DNA of 64,000 nucleotides, from positions 5,332,001 through 5,396,000 of the forward strand of contig OZ005702.1 in the NCBI GenBank assembly GCA_963930775.1, written 5' to 3'. The stretch comes from Cliona cf. orientalis (taxonomy: Eukaryota > Porifera > Demospongiae > Clionaida > Clionaidae). Position numbers and translations under genes: made by a program. This document shows positions 35,991-47,774 of this stretch, piece by piece. The notes under the pieces are model-generated. The model saw nothing but the letters and a program-made list of their open reading frames with translations. It was not told the DNA's origin and made no database searches. Every line of letters starts with the position of its first letter. The first letter of the stretch is position 1.

Positions 35991-37000
35991 TGATTTACCG
36001 ACTGATAGTAAAATGACCGCTGCTCATTAGTATAATTATTGTGGTATACACTGTGACATCCATCTAAAGTGGAAATTTTGCAGATACAAAAATCAATGAA
36101 GCAGTTTGTTTGTGTATCTGCATGAGTAAGAAAATTGGGAACTCAACCTCTAAAATGGAAAAAGTGTGAATTTTAAAAACTATGTCCCACCAGCTAAACA
36201 TTAATAACTGTCGGTATAGTGAGCTAGTCGGAAAGAAGTTGTAACCAGTAACCTTCCCTGATGTATACTATCAGTGACAAAGATTTGTCCTGGCCCAGCA
36301 ATATTATTTCTTTGTACAGTGTAGTGCTTCTCGTGTGAGCGTTAAAAGTAACAAAATTTATTGACATTGAAGTCTCAGAAACTATTAAGTGATGAACTAC
36401 CCTTTCAATTGTGTAAAAGACGGTTCTTCATCCACAATTTAACATCTGCTGACTCAGTATCCCAATCGTAAAGCATAGATCAAGGCACTAGCGGACAATG
36501 ATGGAAACACTGCTTTGATTATCACAAATTAAAATGTCATGGTGTTATTTATTAATAAATTTACTATACTGTTAGAATGTCAAAGTTGTCCAGCACAGGC
36601 ATTATAGCACTGATAATTGCGGATCACAATGGAAAAATTGGCCATTCGTGCATGTGGTGCTAAGATAAATATGCAAGATAGTCATTGAGCACCTGCAGAA
36701 AGTAAGCCAATCATGTTGATGTGTTTTAATTGTAATTATAGAGCCAGTATTAATCTTAAAAGCCAGAATGAAGCCAAGAGTATCCTTTACTTCCACTGGT
36801 GGACACCACAAACTGTGAGAGTGATTAACATGGCGAGACACATTTTATCAACAAGATAAAGTACATCTTAAAATGAGATAATTCTTATTATGAAGAGGCT
36901 TTTCACTTAACGAAATGATAGCGCTACAAGTTATCTAACTAAGTTGAAGGAGAAGAGTATGTAATATGTGAAGTATAGTAGTTTTGCTTATAGCACAAAA
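35991..37000 (+). other. 3' flank of NLR gene A
   Basis: AT-rich, no exon. AATAAA at 36554-36559 could be a polyadenylation signal about 565 bases after the stop codon. Weak gene-like sequence begins near 37,020. Confidence 0.4.
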
Positions 37001-37019
37001 GAGGACTGTGCATATCAGA

Positions 37020-37946
37020 CAGAAGGACGACAGTATATGCTTCAGAAAGCCAGTCAGAAATTGATCCTCAGCCTGTAGCCTTCCACGATGAAAGTTTGCA
37101 GCTAATATTATCACTCTGAGTATTGCATAAAACAATCATGTTTACACTAGCTATCATGAAGCAGAATGATAGCCTTGTGGTGCGGTAGCTTCAAGAGAGA
37201 TGAAAAGAGGTGCATTATTTCTAGTCCAATATTACCCTCACGAGGATCTGAAAGGTCTTGCCATAGTCGATTCACAAAATGTGATTCTTTTTGAAACATT
37301 CACATTATGAATAACATCTGAAAGAGTTATGCGTTTTCGAACTGGTCCAATTAAGTCTCCCTCCAAAATAGTTGGTAGCCAAATTCTCAAGCATTAGCGA
37401 ATAGCTGCTGCATTTGTGGAATATGACAGTATTTTACTGTGCATATGCTGTATATTATACCGTTAAGCTATAATATTACGATGTGGCAGGTGCACACTTC
37501 GGATTAGTCCATATCATGCTGTCTGGTCTTTACCAAAGCACCTGGGTACTGTGGAGAATGTGTGTAAGGAGAGACAGGAATCTGTGGGGAAAGGAATTAA
37601 ATTATAACTGCCGAGCATACAGTTATATTTTGCATGTCAGATTCTGAGAGCTGTAAAAATGGTCCACATCCAGCCAATCAATGATGATACACAGAAAGAA
37701 AATTGTGTACTTTACGTGTGTGATTCACACTAAAAAGATTCACTCCTTTGAAATTTGAACGACAGTTGGACTCCACTGAGGTATGCTGTAGTCACTGTTC
37801 CTCTTAATTTGCCGGCTATGTAAATTTGCAGCCAAGTGGCCAAGTGGAATGAAATGGCCCCTACATGAGAAGCTGGACATTGACAACCTAGAAGATGAGG
37901 GAACAGCCATGTGGCTGAGGCCCTCAGACATAACAATAAATTACAG
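37020..37946 (+). pseudogene. Decayed, scrambled NLR/Roc-COR remnant
   Basis: Short pieces match gene A in order: 37050-37078 (AGAAATTGATCCTCAGCCTG, the Roc linker), 37170-37310 (ATAGCCTTGTGGTGCGG, then GAAACATTCACATT, COR), about 37490-37600 (post-COR, with AGGAATCTGTGGGGAAAGG) and 37620-37690. Then about 37877-37946 resembles an LRR segment that should lie upstream, so the order is broken. Many stops. Old copy of a relative of gene A. Confidence 0.7.
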
Positions 37947-38493
37947 GTGTGTATAATTATGTGTTGTGTGGATGTGTCATACCATAACTAGAGCTCTCTC
38001 GAGCACAAAACCCTCGGCGCGCTGCATGGCATTTAAGCTACATGCTTCAACAGTTGCATGCAGAAAAGGGGGCAGCTAAAGGGCTGCACGGGGCCACGGC
38101 CAAACAGGGATGAGGCTAATGTTATACTTGCAGCAGCACAGCAGTGTTAATTATTCAAGATGGTTCAACAGCTCATAGCAGCAACAACCCTATCGTGTTG
38201 TATCGAACTCCACACTGTAGTATCGACGTCAACTCAACCTTCCTCACTTAGCTAGCTACATCTTAACTAGAAGGACTATGATGCAAAGCCTTGGCACAAG
38301 ACTGAAGTACACTGAGCAATATTGCATGTCCAATATTAAATTTTAATATCGCAACTCACTTGGTTTCAAGCACTGTAATTCTATGCATGCATACAAGCCA
38401 CAGAGTCAAAGGGCACCACAAGAGCTAAGCCGCTTAGAATCGAAAAGAAGCCACGATTGTGCTGGTGGACTGAGGGGGCGGGATTGATGCAAC

Positions 38494-38804
38494 CGCGCAT
38501 GCGCTGAGGGTTATAGACGTATATACCGTATATAGTGCGCAACCTATTTATACGTTAAGTCATGCTATCGCTAACTCGGGCAAAGTCAAGAAGCTTAGAA
38601 TCGGCAAATGACGCCAAAACTGGCGAACAAAGCGTTTTTGGAGAAATCCACACAAATCATGAATTGGAAACGCCATAAAGAACCTTGCAACACCGCAAAT
38701 TGGACTCGCAAACGAGGTATGTAGCAGCTAGCGTGGTAACAGACAGACAGACAGACAGACAGACAAACCAACTACAGTAATCCTCGCGCATGCGCCGAGG
38801 GTTA
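38494..38804 (-). mobile_element. Palindrome-ended element, copy 3 (reverse)
   Basis: The reverse complement matches 27725-28060 closely: GCATGCGCGAGG start, a GTCTGTCTGTCTGTC run, GCTAGCTGCTACATACC, TTGTTCGCCAGTTTTGGCG and AAGCTTCTTGACTTT. About 311 bases, with the GCGCATGCGC-type palindrome at both ends. Confidence 0.8.
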
Positions 38805-38811
38805 ATTACCC

Positions 38812-39222
38812 CGCGCGCATGCGCAAGGGGTAAAGCAATCGGTTTGTCCGTCTGTTGTTGTCGTTGTTGTCGGCACGAAAATCGCCAGATCTGGAGTTCT
38901 AGGCGTCACTGCGTGCTATAAGCACAATCAATCGGTAGATATCGGTGAAAAACTGGTTTGTACGCGCTTCGAATTTCTCAAAAAGGCTTACTAGTGCTAC
39001 AAATCGTGCATTTTCTGTTCAGCATGCCTGTGGTTTATTGACCACACCCACTATTTTAGTATGCGGATGCGATTGCGCATGCTCAAGCACTGTGTTGGAA
39101 AGGGTCGTCACGTCATGAAACAGCTACATGTATGCCTCAGAGTGTTGCAATACTATATTATTATTATACGCTATAGTGGCTTCAGAGCGCGCGGGGTATG
39201 TGCTCTACAGAGCTCTAGTTAT
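38812..39222. mobile_element. ACCCCGCGCGC-ended element
   Basis: Starts TACCCCGCGCGCATGCGC and ends GCGCGCGGGGTATGTGCTC. The right 120 bases match 9168-9270 in reverse (TACCCCGCGCGCTCTG and GTATTGCAACACTCT shared). Noncoding. Confidence 0.6.
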
Positions 39223-41615
39223 TTTTAGTATTCTACATGTACGTTACTTTTGTATGTTTGTTTAAAAAGTATAGCTGATGTACACTATGGATGCTACTTT
39301 TATAGGCATGTACCATGTTTATGGTAATAGAACGCAAGCTTAAAAAATGATTTTTGTGTGATTTTCTGGTAAAAGTCGTCACGCACTTCATTAAGATACA
39401 CTATGAAAAATCATGCGTTTTATTAGCATAAGCACAGTAGTTGCAAATTGTTTTCATGCAGCTACTGCAGTTTCTTCATCCGTCCAAGTGCTGATCCCTT
39501 TATTCCCCCATTGCTTGCTGATGTCACATGACCAGCTAAGACCACAGCACTACAACTGACCAACATAAGTCATAATTTTAATAGTAAGTGTACCAGACCT
39601 CAACAATTTCTCTATAATAATATATCCCAATAACACTAGAAGGCTCCTGATCCCACTCAATCCCAAGCGACCCCTGACTGCCAGTCTGACGATGTTTTGC
39701 ATGAATATGCATTCTGTCCCAGTCTTTCAGTGCAATGCATCTGTTCTTGTTCACTGCAGACCTCTCCATGTGCACAGTTAGCTACTCAGTAGTAACTTGG
39801 ATGTTGACTGGAGCCCACAGTTTCAGTCCGGGCAGTGAGTTGGACTCTAGCTACTGAACATGTCAGCAGTGATAATAAGTTTGTCCTTGTTCAGTGACTC
39901 TGTGATGTTTATCTTATTCAGTTTTGTTAGTTGTGTGGTTCCATTCTCAGTTCAGCCGGGCCATCACACTCCAGTCGTCATGGTTTGTGCTGAGTCAGCA
40001 GGGGTTGTGGCAGGGTTCAGAGGTCATTAGTGTTGTGTTAGGTCAGTTGTATGTTGGTTGTGGTTTTAGTGTGTTCATGTGATGTCATTCACTAGCTTTG
40101 TTGTCTTGTTCTTAGGCTATAGCTTTGTGTTTGCACATGTCTGTGGTTTGTCTGGTCATTTTCCATTCCTTTTTGTTGTCCCTTTAGCCTACAGTTTCAT
40201 TGCTAGTTCACTGACACCACATCTCATCATACACCATAAAACATTTTCTCAAGTACATCAGTTGCAGCTTCATTATCATCATTCCTCTTAGTGTATAGCT
40301 GTACACAGCCATTTCAAATCCTTTAGCTGGTCTTTTAACAAATTCTTGTATGTATATATTTTTATCACACCAATCTCTATTTCAAAAATTTCAATTATAT
40401 CATGACATTGTATCATTAACTCTCTTGTCACTTTTTGGCATTCAATTATCACAGTATCTTTCTTTTAACATTTATCTTTTGTTGTATTCACTATTATAAT
40501 TTTGACTCGGGAATTTCACTCCAGTAATTAAGAGGTGAATGGTATAATAATCACATGACTTACCACATGACAAACCTCTTGTTTTGTCTCATTCAGGAGT
40601 TGGGACTCAGAAGAGGACAGTGGTTCACATTGAGAGGTCTCCTGATCTGAGCAGTGAATCTCCACAGACACACTCCTTTCAGTGCACAGTGGACCAACAT
40701 GTTCATCTGTTGACTATACCTCTACATGTATGGGTACCATGTGTAGTGTGAACTTCACTCTCTTATAAACTCACCCCCTTCCAATGCTTCAACATGTGTG
40801 TGTGTGTGTGTGTGTACATATACATGTACACTGTGCATTCATTGAAATCATTCCATATCTGCATACACAGGTCAAATATCAGCCAGTTGGAGTTCCATGT
40901 TTGTTTCCTTGGATATACTGACATCTGAAGGGGAGCTCCTGGTGATTTTTTGAGTAGTTTCTTTAGTGTCTGACAGTTCAAAAGGAGACCAAGGAGACTG
41001 TACTCACTATATAACTGCACTGCAAGAAGCTAAGGTACAAATCTTTTATCTCTTCCATTTTCCAAGATTAGTCATGTTGTTGTCATGGAATGTCATGAGT
41101 AGTTATGATTTCAAGTCAGCATACTCCCCGGTCGTAATTTGAGGTGGGTGTGGTTTGGGTGGAGCTTGCCACCACATTAATAAAGTGTTAATCTGAACAT
41201 CAAAGGGATAAATAAATTATTGGTAATGTAGGCATAGAACATCATGGTGGCTGCCGGAATGGTACATTCCTACACACATTGAGCATGAAGGTTATGAAGC
41301 ATGCAAAGCAATTAACTACTTCAATTAATATCCGACAAACCAATGCTGCTTGATTCATCTCTCCCACATACACTCACCACAGGCTCTATAGATCTACTGT
41401 GTAATAATATTATTGTGTGCAGCTACCAGTCTCTTTCTCTTGAGATGTTCTTCAATTGCTGGGCAATTCATGAACATTCTAGGATCTACCACTAAGGGAA
41501 GAGAATCATTAAATTGGTGAGCGGTGATAAAAACATTCAACAGTACAGTTCTATGATCAGCATGTAGTATGCTGTATTCACGTACTCCCCCCGGCCCACC
41601 CCCTCTCTCCTCCAG

Positions 41616-41772
41616 TTTGCCACAGATCCATCGGTACTACCGTTCATCTGGCCACACCATCAACAGTGCCATTGAGGAAGGGGTGGGTGGAGCAGCCAAG
41701 AACAAGTATGTGCGTGGAGCGGTCAAGTCTAGCGTCAAGGCTGGGGTATCAGCAGCTTATGACAGCAAGTAA
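41616..41772 (+). CDS. Last exon of an unidentified gene, SCAMP-like tail
   Basis: A strong pyrimidine tract then TCCAG at 41611-41615 (or CCACAG at 41620-41625) opens a short exon ending in TAA at 41770. The peptide reads QIHRYYRSSGHTINSAIEEG, then VGGAAKNKYVRGAVKSSVKA, then GVSAAYDSK. The pattern hydrophobic-His-x-x-Tyr-Arg-x-x-Gly, x-x-Glu-Glu, then Ala-rich resembles the cytosolic C-terminus of secretory carrier membrane proteins (VHSLYR.TGASF), from memory. I found no exon for the four membrane spans upstream, so it may be a stray exon duplicate. Low confidence on identity, moderate on being coding. Confidence 0.35.
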
Positions 41773-41895
41773 CTCTCCTATTTTTGGTCTAGTGTGCTTA
41801 CTCTATTTCTGGTGTTTTATTTTGAAGCTGTCTACATAAGTAAAAAGATGTTCATTTTTTTTATTCTACCTTGTTATTAAATTTTGTACTAATTA

Positions 41896-42360
41896 AGGGG
41901 GCTTGTCCAAAGTCCTTGTGGAAAAATTAACATCATTATGACGTTAGGGGGGAGGGGGTCTTGGTCCATGACGTTTTACAACTGCATTGTCAGCAGATTT
42001 TAGCTTTAGTTGTGATTATGCATTCTTGTGGTTGAACAAGTCTGGACACACCTCCAGCAGTGTCAAAATTTGCATTTTTGTGACAGCTGTATCTAGCTGA
42101 AAGTGTGCATGTAGCTACAGGCAAGCAAGAAACTGTTAAAGAAGCATAGGTATGCAATGAATCCATGAAGACATAGCTAGCACTGTAGAATACAAGTGAA
42201 TATCGACTGTGTAGGCTAAATGGAGCAGAATCAGAGTTTCAGTATTGAATCTATGCTGAAATGCTGTGACGTTAAGAGAGGGGGGAGGGGGGAGGGGGGT
42301 AAAATGTTAATGTCATAATGACGTTAATTTTTCCACAAGGACTTTGGACAAGGCCCCTAA
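41896..42360. mobile_element. MITE with long inverted ends
   Basis: Left GGGGGCTTGTCCAAAGTCC with GTGGAAAAATTAAC after it; right GTTAATTTTTCCACAAGG with GACTTTGGACAAGGCCCC after it. Arms of about 50 bases, flanked by TAA on both sides. G-rich inner stretches, noncoding. Confidence 0.8.
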
Positions 42361-42757
42361 TGCATGTATCTGGTATAGCTATATGTGACAATGTCTGTCG
42401 TTGAAAGAAAGATTCTTGTACATCAACTATATTATTACCATGTTTTACGTCCTCTTTCAATAGTCTGCCAATTAACCTTGGTTGCATGGTCCAAAATTAG
42501 GATACTATCCTAGGTATTCTTTAGGTTGCCTTGCAATTGCATGGTATGTACCAGTATCTAGATCCAGATGTCGGAATGGATCGAAAGTGTAACAGAACGG
42601 GATCTCTGGAATATAATTATATGTATTACTAAGAGCACATTCCCATGTACAGTCACTAGTGTATGTGCGTTGAGCTAGTTTGCGCTTTCGAGTGCACGCT
42701 TTACTTTAATTGAATAATTATATAGAAGCTCACTTTATATCAGGTCCACCACTGAAG

Positions 42758-43070
42758 ATGGCGTCTTATTCATCCCCCGAACTCAACGCGATCACGATTC
42801 GAACTCACACCGATGATCTCGAGATAGCGTTGTCGAACGAACCAGTGCGCGTGGCAGGGATACTACTAGGCAAAGGATTCATTTCTGAAGAGACTATGTC
42901 GAAGATGCTGGTTGCCTCTTGCACCCAAACCGAGAAAACAGCTATTCTGATGGATTCGGTCCGAGATAAAATAGAGTTGGCTCCGTCAAAGTTCACGGAG
43001 CTCCTTGAGATTCTATCAGAGGTGGTGTGTGCTAAAGAAATTGTGGAGAGCCTGCGCTCTACCTACCAAA
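42758..43070 (+). CDS. CARD-type NLR gene B, exon 1 (CARD-like domain)
   Basis: Paralogue of 22214-22520: MASYSSPELNAITIRTH, IALSNEPVRVAGILLGKG, FISEETMSKML, TQTEKTAILMDSVRDK, ELAPSKFTELLEIL, then ESLRSTYQ. It ends at CAA A before GTGAGT (43071), phase 1, as in gene A. An in-frame upstream start at 42710 is disfavoured because gene A starts at the homologous MAS. Candidate partners downstream are the Death exon (50429) and the long exon (59087), both entering in phase 1. The distance, 16 kb, is long for a sponge intron but is explained by transposon insertions. The GTCACGTGA upstream of gene A is degraded here. Confidence 0.65.
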
Positions 43071-44326
43071 GTGAGTTGCATAGCAGATTAGGCCACACAA
43101 AGTAAATACGTGTATTTTGTTCCGAGCAAAGCGAGTTCCCACTCGTGCCCTGGTTGCACTTACAAGGTTTCCCAAATTTCTAAAATATCGCTTTCGGCCA
43201 CCAGAGCAACACAGGCCAGCCTTTGCAGTTTGTCAACTGTTGATCAGATTGCTAACCTGCTGCCAAGTGTACAAAGCCGTGCAATGCTTCGTCTTGCCTA
43301 AGTGCATGTACCCCATTTCAAAAATTATGCTCCGCCCTTAAAGCTCGCACTCCACTGTCACAGTTGTGGCCCCCCATTTCATTACTACTCACAGATTGGC
43401 TGACAATTGGCCCACTCTGAGTATGTCAAACTGACAACCTAACTAAAATTTGGACTTACTGTGTGGGCGTACTATTGCATCCATGGAATTATTCCCACAT
43501 ACGCTGTAGTCCCTTTGTCAGCTCCTTCATAAACATAGGAGATGTCAAAAGTTGATCGCTATCCAATACTAAACTTTCAGACTCCTACTCTTAACTAGTG
43601 CTTCGCCAGAGACGGCCAAACACGTAAGGATTTTAGCACAGTTCTGACTCGTATTGAGGCAACCTTGCCCCACCCTAGCTAGAGTCTCGTGCTTTGGCAC
43701 GTGCCAAGCAAGAGGCTAGCGCCACCCATGGCCTACCTTGGTGCAACGCTATAAATCTGCGGATCCGGTATCCTCACTGCATCCTTAATTAACCAATTAT
43801 TATTGGCTTGTGCGCGAGGAAATTTCTGCACTCACGTGTGTCCCTAGTTATTAAGTGCACACAGGGGGGATTTTGATTGCTGTCGAGCCAAAAAGCCGAG
43901 CATAAAACTAACCTTGCACTTGTCCATACAGTGTGCCTGCAGGGGTATTGATTATCTCTTGACTGTACATGCACTAAGTAATAGTTTGCTGGGAATAGGC
44001 ACTGTCCCCACCAGAATCCAGTCCAGAGTGAACAAATACTTTAAGTTCATTTTCCTTCCTTTCTGCATGGTTTTATACTGCCCTACGGCCACCTCTACTG
44101 TAAAACAAACAATCTTACCCGAAACCCAACCCATGACCCCTCTCGTACATGGCCTTGTCCGTTCTTTATAGGAGGTCCTAGAACGGATGGTAAGGTAAGT
44201 ATTAGGAGAACTAGAAAGGTGGGAGTGGCTTTGCCCAAAAATGAGCAAAGTTCAAGTACAGTGGGCCTTACTAGTCACACAATAGCAAATTATATAGGTC
44301 ATCAAACCAAGATAATTATCTTCATG
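43071..44326 (+). other. Intron sequence of NLR gene B before the hAT element
   Basis: No exon seen. AT-rich, with CGAGCAAAGCGAG near 43123 (also at the tip of the 8363-8490 hairpin) and a CTCGTGCTTTGGCACG inverted motif near 43687. Confidence 0.45.
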
Positions 44327-45239
44327 CAGTGTTTCCCTAGAAACAGGGTGGTGGGTGGGGCTGATCAGATCCCACAGGAAGTAAATAATATAATTAAACC
44401 AGTAATTTGATTATACAAATCATGAAATGCATGCACAGAGTTCAAACAATTATGTTTAAATACGAATTTTTCTATTTGTCTTGGAACCCCAGACAGTTGC
44501 TGCATTGTCAAAGTTGAATTTAGTGATCTCTGGTCCTTCAGAGGAAATGTGGATGAGCGTATCAAGAGTTTGAGTCTTCAGCCTATTTCTAGGAGCAGTT
44601 TTAATCCTTTTAAGTGTTGAAAAACCTTTCACAATCCGCTGTAGATACTAAGGGCCACAGAAGATAGCTTTGAAAAGGAAGGGTAAAGTGAAGAAAGAGT
44701 GTCATCTGAAGCTACTGTTTTGTTTTTTTTTTGTTTTTTCAAGGGGACCACACACTAAGCAGAAAAAAAATGGTCTGAAAACCACCACACAGTCGAGCTG
44801 GATGCATAGTAGAGCCATACAATGCAAGCAGGCATCAAAATAGCCATATGTACAATGTTTGGTAAAGGGTCGTCAACGTACCCCGCGCGCCCGTAATTTT
44901 TTTTTACGGGCAAACATGGCTTCCTATACAAACATATGTGGATACTTCAAAGTGCCGTAACTTTAATTCTAAGGTGTGAATCAAAATTCTTTCAGGTCAA
45001 ATCTCTAGTTTCGACCCATTCTGCGTGCCCATGTAAAAATTATCCCCCCAAGTGTTCCCTAACCCCCCATGAATTAGATTTTTTATTTAATTATTTAAAT
45101 TTGCTTTTTTTTTTCTACTTAGTGTGTAATTTTATATATGATAATTCTTGCAGTATTATGCAAGGGATATGCAATAGCAGTATAATACAATTATGCTAAT
45201 ATGAAGCATACCCACAGAATTAATAAAAGTACAAGTGTA

Positions 45240-46460
45240 AAATAATGAAAAAATAACTAATTAAAGTAATCTCTTAAATGCATGTAGTGATGGAGCAGAT
45301 ACTTCTTCTGCAGATAGACTGTTCCACAAAGAAATAGAATTAGGTACAAATGAATATAAAAATGAGTTAGTGTGTGCAAGAGGCCGACTAAGAACCATAT
45401 GGTGAGATCTGGTGGAGTAATAGTGAGATGAATATACAAAAATATCTTGAGGGAAGTACGAGTGACCATACAAAATGTTATACAACTGACACAATTTTAA
45501 TTTAGTTCTGCGTTCTGCCAGAGAGGGTACTGCACATGTCTCCAACAACTGCTGGTACTCATGGTTCCAGTGTTTTGTAGCAATTTTGCATGCAAACTTT
45601 TGAACATTTTCTAACGCAGAAATATCCTTTTGTGTGTGGGGATCCCACAAGGAGCTGGCATATTCTAAATGTGGTCTAACAATGGATAAATAAAGTTGGA
45701 TGATAGTTTTACAATCAGCTAATCCATAAAAACGTCTGTATAGGAGCCCAAGGATACGTTTAGCTTTTGAACAAGCAATTTCAATATGTGAAGACCATTT
45801 CATATCGCTCGACAGCAATACTCCCAAATACTTGTACAGGGATACTTCACAGAGACTCTGTCCATATAGTTGAAGTGCATTACCAGGTAATAGGGGTGAA
45901 CGTTTTCGTGAAACAATCATATATTTGCATTTCTGTGGATTCAGAGACAGAAAGTTAGAGTCTGACCAGTGTTCAATCGCAGTGATGTCGCATTGAATTT
46001 TGAAGTAGTCAGATAGCACTGAGATTGGTCGATAAAGAATTACATCATCAGCGAAAAGCGAGAGGTTTGATCCATCAGCAAGTGGCAAGAGTGTTAAATC
46101 ATTAACATATATAATGAACAAAAGTGGTCCTAGAACGGACTACCATTCACAACAACCTGTTGCAATCTGCTTGATAGATAGTTCCATATCCATCGTAGGA
46201 TGTGCTCATTCAGACCAATGCTGCACAGTTTTTCCATAAGAGGTCCATGCGGGACACTATCAAAAGCTTTTTTGTAGTCGAAAAAGATGATGCAAATATC
46301 ATTACCTTGGTCAAGATTGTTTAGCCAGTCATGAACTGTGGCAATTAACGATGTAACTGTGCCTTTTCCTTCTGTGAAGCCCCATTGTCTATTTGAGAGT
46401 GGGAAGTGCTCCTCAAGATAGTCTAATATTACATGATGAACATGTCGCTCCAATAGTTTA
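45240..46460 (-). mobile_element. 5'-truncated LINE (CR1/Jockey-like reverse transcriptase)
   Basis: Minus-strand peptides: 46453-46130 has IIFFDYKKAFDSVPH and NYLSSRLQQVVVNG; 46121-45261 has VLGPLLFIIYVNDL, LFADDVILY (the FADD catalytic motif), LYKYLGVLLSSDMKW and HLEYASSLWDPHTQKD. The join near 46126 has a frame break and lacks the SGVPQGS segment expected between NG and VLGPLL. The endonuclease part is absent. It entered the hAT transposase gene in the same orientation. Dead copy. Confidence 0.88.
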
Positions 46461-47435
46461 CTGTTTGCACGACCTCAACTGAAATGTTGAAGTCTTTGAC
46501 CAAGACATGTTTGAGGGTTATCCACTCTGCCTTTAGTGTGTCTGGCCTCACTGAGTCACTAAAGTGCTTACAAATTGTATCAACATAACTGTCTCCATAG
46601 GTGTTGAATTCACTCTCTGCTGATGCATGATACACCTGAGTAGCTTTCTGAGGGTCCAAGAGGGAGGCCAAAGCATTTACTACTCCAATATCAGAAAAAC
46701 GGTTATTTAGATTTCCCACCAGAGCATCAATGTATTTTTCCCTCACATTCTCCTGGAATGATTTTTTGTGAGCTAACCCAAACTGAGAAGCAAGATCTAT
46801 AAGAATATCATCCAGCTTCTTTAAGTAAGGACCTGGTTGTGTTTTCAGTAGGTTCAAGGAAGCAATGGTGGCATTTACATTAGGCAAAATAGCATTTAGG
46901 GGCACATTTTCCTTCTGAAATACTAAGCTAAGAGTAGTAAGGATAGGTAGTACATCACTAAGAAGGTACAGTGTTGCCACAAATTTTCATAGCGTTATAC
47001 AAACCACGTGCTATGGCATCATCCTCAGCTGCTGCTCTTTCAAGAGCTGTAAGTAAGGAACTCAGACATCGCCGAATTGATGTCACAGCCTGATCATGGG
47101 AGAGCCACCTGGTGTGAACAGCTCGTTTTATACGCAAAACTGGGTTTCCTGAATTTGATGTAGAGCAGCTTCACGAACAGGGCTGTTTTTGAAGTAATAA
47201 AAGAGAGTAATCAGATGATTATCAAATCGTTTGAGATATGCAATACTTTCTGCTGCTTGTGAACTAGCTAGTGCTAGTCGATGCAAACCACAGTGGATTG
47301 ATATCATCTCTTCATTGTGCTTTTTCAGTCTAGTAGCAACTCCAGATGACCTACCCACCATCACTGAAGCCCCATCACTACCAAAGCCAAAAACTTGAGT
47401 CAGGGGGATTTTGCATGTCTGACAGACTTCCACTA

Positions 47436-47774
47436 TGTAGTGACATCGTTCTCAGTTGCTCTGCATGAGTAAATGAAGATTCTTTTCAGACAACTTAACT
47501 GTTCGGTAAAACTTGCCGACGTTTCGACTAGATCTCTAGTCATCCTCAGGGCAAAAGTGAAGCGAGGTGCGAAAAGGGGTGGTGCTCTTATAGGCGTGGC
47601 TACTGCGCTCGCGCGCCCATGCGGCTGGGTGCAGAGAGTGGAGCGCCGGCACGATTAGAGCACCACCCTTTTCGCACCTCGCTTCACTTTTGCCCTGAGG
47701 ATGACTAGAGCATCTAGTCGAAATGTCGGCAAGTTTTACCGAACAGTTAAGTTGTCCGAAAAGAATCTTCGTTT
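47436..47774. mobile_element. Foldback insertion with hammerhead-like cores
   Basis: 339 bases between perfect 12-base direct repeats AGACTTCCACTA (47424-47435 and 47775-47786) that split the transposase at KLVEV. From 47471 the arms are inverted copies of about 118 bases. The left edge carries an extra, unpaired TGACATCGTTCTCAGTTGCT-type sequence (47441-47468) that recurs at 53182-53209. Each arm has CTGAGGA, a GACTAG/CTAGTC hairpin, then GAAA and (T/C)GTC. The long target duplication and asymmetric end are unlike a simple MITE. Confidence 0.75.

Larger units (their letters stand above)
37947..41615. other. Intergenic, with repeat elements
   Basis: Contains CCTCGGCG-type sequence near 38010, a palindrome-ended element (38494-38804) and an ACCCCGCGCGC-ended block (38812-39222). 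AT-rich unique sequence follows, then a TG microsatellite at about 40795-40816. The region 39.2-41.6 kb shows no exon I can support. Confidence 0.5.

Noticed and set aside
40079-40291. Membrane-protein exon (possible upstream SCAMP exon)
   Set aside because: Hydrophobic only because of T-rich sequence; lacks the Trp/Tyr/Pro motifs expected of SCAMP membrane spans.
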